Positions 39,199 to 46,226 of a stretch of DNA of 64,000 nt are shown piece after piece. The DNA lies in NCBI GenBank assembly GCA_964627305.1, contig CAZVHP010000003.1:186001-250000 (forward strand). The letters run 5' to 3'. Both the position numbers and the translations under genes were made by a program. The notes under the pieces were generated by a model. The model ran no database searches, was not told the origin of the DNA, and worked only from the letters and a program-made list of their open reading frames with translations. Within the stretch, counting starts at the first letter, position 1, and each line of letters begins with the position of its first letter. The DNA comes from WJKG01 sp964627305. Lineage in GTDB: Bacteria > Zixibacteria > MSB-5A5 > GN15 > FEB-12.

Positions 39199-40278
39199 AT
39201 GGTATATGCGGTTGTCCTGGCCGGCGGTCGAGGGGAGCGGTTCTGGCCGCTATCCCGCGCTGACCGGCCAAAACAGTTCCTCAGGCTTACATCCGACAAG
39301 ATGATGTTGGAGGAGACCATTGACCGGGTCATGCCCTTGATTCCCCGGGAGAACGTGCGCATCGTCACCAATGAGTCGATGAAGTCCTTCATGCTCAACC
39401 ATGTCGAGAATGTCACCGAGGCCCACATCCTGGCTGAACCGATCGGTCGCAACACCTGTGCCGCCATCGGTCTGGCGGCGGTACACCTGTATCACGCCGA
39501 TCCGCAGGCCGTCATGGTGGTGCTCTCGGCCGATCACTTGATTCGTCCTGCTGAGAAGCTGCTGAAGATTCTGGATACGGCTGTCAATATTGCCGCTAAT
39601 GAGGATCGGCTGATCACCGTTGGCATCGTCCCCATGCGACCGGAGACAGGCTACGGCTACATTCGCATGGGGGAGTTGTACCGGCAGCAGGGCGAACAGA
39701 CCGTCTACCATGTGGCCGGGTTCACCGAGAAACCTCGCTCAGCCCTCGCCCATGAGTACTACTACAGCCACAAGTACTTGTGGAACAGCGGGATGTTCGT
39801 CTGGTCGGCGGATTCGATTCTCAGGGCGATTCGTCGCTGGCAGCCGGATGTCGGTGAGCATCTCGATGAGTATGCGCGCGCAGTCGGTACCGATATCGAG
39901 CTTCAGGCTCGGCGGGACTTGTACGATAAGGTGATCTCGATCTCTATCGACTTTGCGGTCATGGAGAAGGCCGACAATGTCCTGACTATCAAGGGAGACA
40001 TTGTCTGGGACGACATTGGCGGATGGACCGCTCTTGAGCGTTACAAGGATCGGGACACGGAGAATAATGTTGTGATCGGCAAGGCGGTTCTGGTAGACAC
40101 CTATGAGACAACCATCTGCAACGAAACCGACGAACTGGTTGCCACGCTTGGCGTCTCTGACCTCGTCGTGGTCAGATGCGAGGATATCACCATGATCATA
40201 CACAAGACCAAAGCCCAGGATGTCAAGAAGATCCTGGCGGAACTGCGAGAAGATGACAGTTTGCGAAAGTACATATAG
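39199..40278 (+). CDS. manC: Mannose-1-phosphate guanylyltransferase
   Basis: The enzyme makes GDP-mannose from mannose-1-phosphate and GTP for polysaccharide or glycolipid synthesis. The nucleotidyltransferase signature VVLAGGRGERFWPLSR lies at the N-terminus, followed by RPKQFL (about residues 4-27). Later blocks are AEPIGRNTCAAIGLAA, GYGYIRMGE, FTEKP and WNSGMFVW. The 359-residue length shows that the C-terminal phosphomannose isomerase domain of bifunctional ManC/AlgA is absent; the C-terminal part is a left-handed beta-helix type repeat. It is the first gene of a run of overlapping genes that continues with the SPOR lipoprotein. No other polysaccharide genes are in the window. Confidence 0.93.
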   Translation: MVYAVVLAGGRGERFWPLSRADRPKQFLRLTSDKMMLEETIDRVMPLIPRENVRIVTNESMKSFMLNHVENVTEAHILAEPIGRNTCAAIGLAAVHLYHADPQAVMVVLSADHLIRPAEKLLKILDTAVNIAANEDRLITVGIVPMRPETGYGYIRMGELYRQQGEQTVYHVAGFTEKPRSALAHEYYYSHKYLWNSGMFVWSADSILRAIRRWQPDVGEHLDEYARAVGTDIELQARRDLYDKVISISIDFAVMEKADNVLTIKGDIVWDDIGGWTALERYKDRDTENNVVIGKAVLVDTYETTICNETDELVATLGVSDLVVVRCEDITMIIHKTKAQDVKKILAELREDDSLRKYI

Positions 40279-40897
40279 ACGGCTGACAGTGCTTCTGGCG
40301 CTGGTCGTCCTGATGCTGATCGGTTGCGGGAAAGGAGGGCCGCCGGCGCCACCGCCCGAGGAACCTGCCACCGGTGAACCGCTGCCTGATCGCGGGTTCG
40401 ATCCGTTGGGTCTGCCTCAGGATGACCGGGTGATGCCCAAGGTTTCTCCCCAAAAAGGGCTGACGTTCGAACAACAGCCATTCGTTGTGTCTGATCCGAT
40501 GTCCATCGGGGGGGATACCGCCATGTTTGCGATGCCCGGTATTCCTGTGACGTACGATACGCTCAATTATCAGGCCTATCGCGTGCAGTTGCTGACCACC
40601 AAGCTCTATGGTGAGGCCCGTCAGGCGGAGCGAGTTGCCCGCGAGATATTTGACCAGCCCGTGTACGTCGACTACGAGGTACCATACTACAAGCTGCGGG
40701 TGGGCAGTTATGCCGATCGTGAGAGTGCCGAGCAATACCAGCAACGGGCCAAGTCGGCCGGATACAGCCATGCCTGGGTCGTTCTGGTGATGGTTGATGT
40801 CAAGCAGGCCAGGCCGCTATACGATCTGGATTCAGCCATCGTGCCGGACAGCATTACGGTTGACCCGGCAGATGAGGCGGGGACTTCTGATGACTGA
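40253..40897 (+). CDS. SPOR-domain lipoprotein
   Basis: I start at the ATG at 40253, inside the end of manC, because it gives a lipoprotein signal: basic TYRRL, hydrophobic core, and lipobox LMLIGC with the lipid-modified cysteine at about residue 24. A longer reading from 40220 adds 11 residues in front. After the signal is a Pro-rich linker, then a SPOR (Sporulation-related repeat) domain (about 110-190), with YRVQLLTTKLYGEARQAER and YYKLRVGSYADRESAEQYQ. SPOR domains bind denuded peptidoglycan at septa. The overlap with manC and with the next gene indicates one transcript. Confidence 0.82.
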   Translation: MTVCESTYRRLTVLLALVVLMLIGCGKGGPPAPPPEEPATGEPLPDRGFDPLGLPQDDRVMPKVSPQKGLTFEQQPFVVSDPMSIGGDTAMFAMPGIPVTYDTLNYQAYRVQLLTTKLYGEARQAERVAREIFDQPVYVDYEVPYYKLRVGSYADRESAEQYQQRAKSAGYSHAWVVLVMVDVKQARPLYDLDSAIVPDSITVDPADEAGTSDD

Positions 40898-41531
40898 CCA
40901 TTTCCACACAATTGCAGTTGATCCGCGCTATCCCGATCAGGCCGTAGTCGATGAAATCCTGCGGGTACTGGATGATGGCGGTATCGTCGTCTGCCCGACG
41001 GAGACACGCTATGGTCTGCTGGCGCGGGCTGATCGTGAGGACACCGTCATGAAGGTGTATCGGGCCAAGGATCGCGATCGCGACAAGCCGATCAGTATGT
41101 TCATTCCGCATACGGGTTTCGTCAAGTACTACGCCGTCGCGCCCCCCCTTGCTCAGCGTCTGGCCGCCCTGTACCTTCCGGGGCCGCTGACGCTGGTATT
41201 GAGAGTGTTAGAGGGTGCCAGGGTGCCGGTTGCGTGTGACGGCAAGGTCGGGCTGAGGATCTCCGGGTCGCCGCTGATTGCCGCCATCACCGAGCGCACC
41301 GACTACGCAATCACTGCCACCTCTGCCAACATCTCGGGCCAGCCAATACCGGCCACCATCGAAGAGGCAAGAGAGCAGCTCGGGCAGCGGGTGGATCTGT
41401 ATGTCGATGGGGGACGGATCGAGGAACCGGAATCTACCGTCGTGGATTGCTCCGAGGGGTGTGTGGTGCTTCGTGAGGGCGGCATCTCGCGCGCAGAGGT
41501 CGAGGCTGTGGCACGAGGAGCGAAGGCATGA
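40890..41531 (+). CDS. L-threonylcarbamoyladenylate synthase family (TsaC/Sua5/YrdC)
   Basis: These enzymes make threonylcarbamoyl-AMP for the t6A modification of tRNA. The 213-residue product (ATG at 40890, overlapping the SPOR gene stop) shows the family blocks VCPTETRYGLLARA (about 33-46), RAKDRDRDKPISMFI, YLPGPLTLVL and TSANISGQPIPATIEEA (about 146-162). It lacks a C-terminal Sua5 extension, so it is of the short TsaC/YwlC type. The gene is followed by a YwlE-like phosphatase gene with an ATGA overlap, a pair also known in Bacillus (ywlC-ywlE). The YciO branch of this family cannot be excluded. Confidence 0.85.
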   Translation: MTDHFHTIAVDPRYPDQAVVDEILRVLDDGGIVVCPTETRYGLLARADREDTVMKVYRAKDRDRDKPISMFIPHTGFVKYYAVAPPLAQRLAALYLPGPLTLVLRVLEGARVPVACDGKVGLRISGSPLIAAITERTDYAITATSANISGQPIPATIEEAREQLGQRVDLYVDGGRIEEPESTVVDCSEGCVVLREGGISRAEVEAVARGAKA

Positions 41532-42028
41532 GTGGCGAAAGCAGGTACATGATATTGTTCGTGTGTACCGGTAATACCTGCCGCTCTCCGATGGCAGAAG
41601 GTGCGCTGCGGATGCTGCTTGAGAAAGAACGGCCCGGCCGGGCCGAGGTCGTCTCCGCCGGTATCGCCGGTGCCAGCGGATACCCCGCGACGGAGTATGC
41701 CATCGAGGCCGCCAAAATATGGGATGTGGATATCTCCGGACACCGATCCCAACCCCTGACGCCGATACTTATCGACCGCGCTGATTTGGTTTTCGCCATG
41801 TCACCCGAGCACATGCACACGGTGCTGAAGATGCGCCCCCAAGCAAAGGGCAAGGTGTTTCTGCTGAAGAATTTCCCGTTGTCCACCTCGCACGGCGAGG
41901 GGGTCGAGGATCCCATCGGACGCTCGCTCGACAGGTACAACGAGACATTTCTGGAAATCGGAGAACTTCTGGGCAAGCACCTCCCGGAGATTGTACAACG
42001 GATAGATGAGAAAACGAATGCCGCATAG
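41528..42028 (+). CDS. Low-molecular-weight phosphatase, YwlE-like protein-arginine phosphatase
   Basis: The 166-residue product has the LMW-PTP active-site loop CTGNTCRS (Cys13 to Ser20) near the N-terminus, with the nucleophile Cys13 and Arg19. The general-acid loop is VEDPIGRS with its Asp at about residue 129. In Bacillus YwlE a threonine in this loop (Thr11) selects phospho-arginine over phospho-tyrosine; the equivalent position here is Thr17. This supports arginine phosphatase activity, but tyrosine phosphatase or arsenate reductase function is still possible. No McsB kinase gene is in the window. It lies downstream of the TsaC-type gene with a 4-bp overlap. Confidence 0.82.
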   Translation: MSGESRYMILFVCTGNTCRSPMAEGALRMLLEKERPGRAEVVSAGIAGASGYPATEYAIEAAKIWDVDISGHRSQPLTPILIDRADLVFAMSPEHMHTVLKMRPQAKGKVFLLKNFPLSTSHGEGVEDPIGRSLDRYNETFLEIGELLGKHLPEIVQRIDEKTNAA

Positions 42029-42863
42029 AACTGTGTTACACAAGATTGTCCTTGGTTTAGTCATCTTCGCTGGTCTGGTACCCCTGGTCTATTTCGTGTC
42101 GGTAGAAACCGGTTTATCGATTGCTGTTGCCGAGGAGGCCATACCTGATGAGGCCGCTGTGACCGGCGCCATTGACCGATATGTAGAGAATGTCGCTTTC
42201 GGCGTGGGGGAGAGGCTCTTTTTTGATATCAATTACGGCTTCATCAACGCCGGCACGGCCTCAATGGAGATCCCGCGTCTGGTCGAGTTCAACGGCCGTC
42301 CCTCATACCAGATAGTCACGCGGGCGGAGTCCAACAAGCTCTTCTCGACCTTCTTCAAGGTTGATGACCGCGTGGAATCGATCATGGATGCCATCGGTCT
42401 GTTCAGTTGGCGGTTCGACAAACGCCTGCATGAGGGAAACTACCGCTCCCACCGTCAGTATGAGTTCGACCAGAAGAACCACACGGTCGTCTATAAAGGC
42501 GACACGATAGAAGTCCCTCCCTATGTTCAGGATGCGCTCTCAGTGCTGTACTACGTGCGCACGCTCGATCTTAAAGTCGGCAACTCGTACTTCGTCGACA
42601 ACTTCACTGACGGGCGTCAGATGCCGCTGGAGGTCAAGGTACTCAGGCGCGAACGCGTCAAGGTTCCTGCCGGTACGTTTGATTGCGTTGTCGTGGAGCC
42701 GCTGGTCAATGCTGTTGGTGTGTTCAAGCACGAGGGCCGCCTGCAGGTGTATCTCACCGATGACCGGATGAAGATGCCGGTGCTGATGAAATCCAAGGTG
42801 ATCGTTGGCTCGATCACGGCCGAAATGACCGGGTACGAGCTGGGCGATATTGAAGTGTTCTGA
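42006..42863 (+). CDS. DUF3108-domain exported protein
   Basis: The 285-residue product has an N-terminal signal or anchor (hydrophobic residues about 12-30 after MRKRMPHRT), then a DUF3108 domain (about 60-280), recognisable by FDINYGFINAGTASMEI, YQIVTRAESNKLFSTFFKV, and YYVRTLDLKVG. DUF3108 proteins are periplasmic, often found with outer-membrane or cell-envelope genes, with no known biochemical function. The start overlaps the phosphatase stop; an ATG four codons later is an alternative. It ends the run that begins at manC. Confidence 0.8.
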   Translation: MRKRMPHRTVLHKIVLGLVIFAGLVPLVYFVSVETGLSIAVAEEAIPDEAAVTGAIDRYVENVAFGVGERLFFDINYGFINAGTASMEIPRLVEFNGRPSYQIVTRAESNKLFSTFFKVDDRVESIMDAIGLFSWRFDKRLHEGNYRSHRQYEFDQKNHTVVYKGDTIEVPPYVQDALSVLYYVRTLDLKVGNSYFVDNFTDGRQMPLEVKVLRRERVKVPAGTFDCVVVEPLVNAVGVFKHEGRLQVYLTDDRMKMPVLMKSKVIVGSITAEMTGYELGDIEVF

Positions 42864-42869
42864 CCCGAT

Positions 42870-43838
42870 ATGGTACCCCCACCAGACAAACTCAACCCCA
42901 CAGACCTTTCCAATGTTCGCCGGTATTCCATTGCCTCGAGGCCAAGCCGAACTCATGTAGAGGCTTTCGGGCGCCCCTGCAGTTCGCCGGATGCCGCCGA
43001 GTTTCTGGCCTCACTCCCACACTTCCTCAAGGCTACGGACCTTCGTGATTTCATATCGCGCGTTGCGGCTGCACGCAGGCGCGGGTACCCTTTTCATTGC
43101 CTGATGGGGGCGCACACCATCAAGGTTGGTCTCTCGCCGATCATTATCGATCTGATGCGCTCGGGGATCATCACCGGATTGTCCTTCAACTCCGCCGGGA
43201 TTATTCACGACACCGAATTGGCTCTCTTTGGCGGCACCAGTGAGGACGTTCAGGCAGGGCTGGGCGATGGGTCCTTTGGCATGGTTGAGGAGACAGGCAA
43301 ATCGTTCGCAGCGATAACGGCACTGGCCGCCGAATCCGGGGTCGGTCTGGGTGAAGCCACCGGACGCTATATCAATGAGCAGAACGCTCCGAACCGCGAA
43401 CTGTCGGTTTTCGCTGTTGCTCAGAAGCTGGGTTTGCCGGTGACCGTGCATGTCGGTATCGGAACCGACATAGTGGCGCAGCATCCCGATTATGCTGCTG
43501 CTGCTGTCGGTGCGGCCTCGCACATCGATTTTCGCCTGCTGTGCAGTGTCTGCGAACAAGTTGACCGCGGCGGTGTTATGGCCAATATTGGATCCGCGGT
43601 CATTCTGCCGGAGGTATTTCTCAAAGCACTCACAGTCGCGCGGAATCTCGCCGGCGGTGCCGCAGGAGGGCTGACGACGGCGAATTTCGACATGATTGTG
43701 CACTATCGGCCGTCGGAAAACGTTGTTCGACGTCCCACCCATCATGGCGGCAGAGGGTACACCTTCGTCGGACATCACGAGATCATGATACCCCTGCTGG
43801 CGTGGGGGTTGAAAGCTGAACTGAAGAACAAGGCGTAA
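42870..43838 (+). CDS. Deoxyhypusine-synthase-like NAD-binding protein
   Basis: The 322-residue product resembles the deoxyhypusine synthase fold family: GAHTIKVGLSPIIIDLMR (about 81-98), FNSAGIIHDTELALFG (about 107-122), TSEDVQAGLGDGSFGMVEE, and a Rossmann-like part with VTVHVGIGTDIV. The lysine needed for the deoxyhypusine imine in eukaryotic enzymes is not evident to me. Bacteria have no eIF5A, so homospermidine-synthase-like or other polyamine chemistry is possible. Its place 13 bp before a formimidoyltransferase/cyclodeaminase gene does not settle its role. I assign the family from memory and with reserve. Confidence 0.5.
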   Translation: MVPPPDKLNPTDLSNVRRYSIASRPSRTHVEAFGRPCSSPDAAEFLASLPHFLKATDLRDFISRVAAARRRGYPFHCLMGAHTIKVGLSPIIIDLMRSGIITGLSFNSAGIIHDTELALFGGTSEDVQAGLGDGSFGMVEETGKSFAAITALAAESGVGLGEATGRYINEQNAPNRELSVFAVAQKLGLPVTVHVGIGTDIVAQHPDYAAAAVGAASHIDFRLLCSVCEQVDRGGVMANIGSAVILPEVFLKALTVARNLAGGAAGGLTTANFDMIVHYRPSENVVRRPTHHGGRGYTFVGHHEIMIPLLAWGLKAELKNKA

Positions 43839-43851
43839 ACGGGAGATAGTA

Positions 43852-45363
43852 ATGGCCAAGCTTGTTGAATGCGTTCCCAATTTTTCAGAGGGGCGTCGCC
43901 CCGAAGTTATTGATGCCATTTGCGAAGCTATCACTGCCGAGGATGGCGTTGTCCTGTTGGATAAGGAAATGGACCACGATCACAACCGGGCGGTGGTGAC
44001 GTTTGTCTGTCACCCGTCGCTGGCGGTCGAGGCAGCCTTCCGTGGCTATCAGAAGGCGGCCGAGTTGATAGATATGCAGACTCACAAGGGGGAGCATCCC
44101 CGCATGGGCGCCTGTGATGTCTGCCCCTTCATTCCCATCTCCGACATGACTATCGAGGACGCCATCGAGTTGGCCAATCAGCTCGGCAAGCGTGTTGGGG
44201 AGGAATTGCAGATCCCGGTGTTTCTGTACGAAGACGCTGCCAGCAGTCCGAAACGTCGCAACCTGGCCAAGGTGCGCAAGGGGGAGTACGAAGGGCTGAT
44301 CAAAGCTATTGAGAACGACCCTGCTCGCAAACCGGACTACGGTCCTGCCAAGATGAATCTGAGGTCCGGCGCCACTGCCATCGGCGTGCGCTTTCCGCTG
44401 GTGGCCTTCAATGTCTATCTGAACACCAATCAGAAATGGATTGCCGACAATATCGCCGATGCGGTCAGGAGCCTCAAGGGCGGCTACCGGTACGTCAAGG
44501 CGCTCGGGTTCGAGATCAAGGAGCGCGATCAGGTGCAGATATCCATGAACCTCGTCAATTACACCAAGACCCCCGTCTTCCGTGTTTTCGAGACGATCAA
44601 GTCCGAGGCGGCCCGGTGGGGCGTGATGGTCACTTCGTCAGAGATCGTCGGTCTGGTACCCAACGACGCCCTGGCCGACGTCGCCGAGTGGTACCTTCGC
44701 ATGGAGAAGTTCTCCAAAGCCCAGATACTGGAGGAGAAGCTCAAGGAAGCCGGAGCGACCGCAGCGACGGCGCCGGAAGAGACGTTCATCGATGATGTCG
44801 CGTCTTCTGCTCCGGCACCGGGCGGCGGCTCGGTGGCGGCCCATGCCGGCGCACTTGGTGCCGCTTTGTCCAGTATGGTCTGTCGCCTGACGGTCGGGAA
44901 GAAGGCCTACAAGGCCGTCAAAGACGAGCTGTCCGAAATCCGCGACAAGTGCGACACCCTCCGCGAAGAACTGACCACACTGGTCAAGACCGACGAGGAG
45001 GCGTTCGACAAGGTTATGCAGGCCATGAAGGCCCAGACCGACGACAAGGCGGCATTGATCGAACAGGCTACCAAGGGCGCGGCCGAAGTACCTTTGACGG
45101 TGATGAGGAAGTCCCTCGAAGTACTCAAGCTGGCCAGGCCGGTGGCCGAAAAGGGCAATGTCAATTCTGTCAGCGACGCCGGGGTGGCCGGCTTGATGAG
45201 TCTTGCGGCGATGGAAGGTGCGGCGTACAATGTCCGCATCAACTGCCAGGGGCTTGAGGACAAGGCGTTTGTCGACAATATGATCACGCAGGCCAATACC
45301 CTGCTGACCGAGGGCCGCAAGCTTGCCGACGAGATTCGCGCGATTGTTGACAGCAAAATCTGA
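43852..45363 (+). CDS. Bifunctional glutamate formimidoyltransferase / formimidoyl-THF cyclodeaminase
   Basis: The protein moves a formimino group from formiminoglutamate to tetrahydrofolate and then releases ammonia, giving methenyl-THF. The N-terminal domain (1-about 300) has VECVPNFSEGRRPEV, KGEHPRMGACDVCPFIPI and RRNLAKVRKGEYEGL typical of FTCD formyltransferase. The C-terminal domain (about 310-500) has SSAPAPGGGSVAAHAGALGA of the cyclodeaminase. At 503 residues it is a single-chain fusion like the mammalian FTCD, while in many bacteria the two are separate. No histidine-degradation (hut) genes are seen in the window. A CGGGAGA ribosome site precedes the ATG. Confidence 0.92.
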   Translation: MAKLVECVPNFSEGRRPEVIDAICEAITAEDGVVLLDKEMDHDHNRAVVTFVCHPSLAVEAAFRGYQKAAELIDMQTHKGEHPRMGACDVCPFIPISDMTIEDAIELANQLGKRVGEELQIPVFLYEDAASSPKRRNLAKVRKGEYEGLIKAIENDPARKPDYGPAKMNLRSGATAIGVRFPLVAFNVYLNTNQKWIADNIADAVRSLKGGYRYVKALGFEIKERDQVQISMNLVNYTKTPVFRVFETIKSEAARWGVMVTSSEIVGLVPNDALADVAEWYLRMEKFSKAQILEEKLKEAGATAATAPEETFIDDVASSAPAPGGGSVAAHAGALGAALSSMVCRLTVGKKAYKAVKDELSEIRDKCDTLREELTTLVKTDEEAFDKVMQAMKAQTDDKAALIEQATKGAAEVPLTVMRKSLEVLKLARPVAEKGNVNSVSDAGVAGLMSLAAMEGAAYNVRINCQGLEDKAFVDNMITQANTLLTEGRKLADEIRAIVDSKI

Positions 45364-45374
45364 TTGGCGTTACT

Positions 45375-46226
45375 ATGGGCGCCCATGTTGATCTGCACAT
45401 GCACACCCGGCACTCCGACGGTGCCTGCTCAGTGACCGAGGTGCTGGACATGGTGCGCCTGCGGAATCTGGCAGCATTTGCCATCACTGATCATGACACG
45501 CTCGCCGGCTACCGCAAGGCGGTCGAGTTGCTCAACGGACAGGAGTCGCAGGCCAGGCTTATCTGTGGCGTGGAGCTTTCTGTTGACATGGGTGAGGGCG
45601 GACATCGGGACATCCATCTGCTGGCCTACGGGATTGATCCTGACCACGAGGGGCTGAACGATGCGCTGCAGTCTTTTCGCGACGAGCGGAACAGGCGGGG
45701 GCAGATGATGGTAGAAAGGCTGAACCAACTCGGCATGGATGTCACCTATGAGCAGGTTCAGAAACTGGCCGGATCGGCTGCGGTGAGCCGACCCCATGTG
45801 GCCGAGGCCCTTATGGAGCGGGGATATGTGTCAACCCCGGTTGAGGCCTTCCATCGCTGGATTGCGCTGGGCGGCCCCGCTTATGTGCCGAAGCGAAAGT
45901 TCTCACCCGAGGAGGCGATCAGCTTGATACACGACGCCGGCGGCGCCGCCGTGCTAGCCCACCCCATGATCGATCACGCCATCGATCACCTTCAGACATT
46001 GACAGATCTCGGTCTTGACGGCATCGAGGCCTATCACAGCGCTCACAGCAGAAGCGACACCGACAGGTTGACGCATCTTGCCGGGCAATATCGCCTGATT
46101 ATCACCGGAGGATCGGATTTTCACAGTCGCGAGGGTCGTTACGGTGCGATCGGATCCCAGAAAGTTCCCGTTCGAATACTCGAGCAGTTGGATACGCGAG
46201 TCAATCAAATCAGAGGACAGAAGTGA
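45375..46226 (+). CDS. PHP-domain phosphoesterase (YciV/RNase AM-like)
   Basis: The 283-residue product is a metal-dependent PHP phosphoesterase. The metal-binding histidine and aspartate motifs are in order: HVDLHMHTRHSDG (about 4-16), ITDHDTL (about 34-40), HRDIHLLAYGID, AAVLAHP and GGSDFHSREG near residue 246. The arrangement fits the YciV/TrpH family that hydrolyses 3',5'-nucleoside bisphosphates or trims 5'-ends of RNA (from family knowledge). It is downstream of the FTCD gene by 11 bp, and its stop overlaps the GTG of the metalloprotease gene, probably by compact packing rather than function. Confidence 0.85.
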   Translation: MGAHVDLHMHTRHSDGACSVTEVLDMVRLRNLAAFAITDHDTLAGYRKAVELLNGQESQARLICGVELSVDMGEGGHRDIHLLAYGIDPDHEGLNDALQSFRDERNRRGQMMVERLNQLGMDVTYEQVQKLAGSAAVSRPHVAEALMERGYVSTPVEAFHRWIALGGPAYVPKRKFSPEEAISLIHDAGGAAVLAHPMIDHAIDHLQTLTDLGLDGIEAYHSAHSRSDTDRLTHLAGQYRLIITGGSDFHSREGRYGAIGSQKVPVRILEQLDTRVNQIRGQK

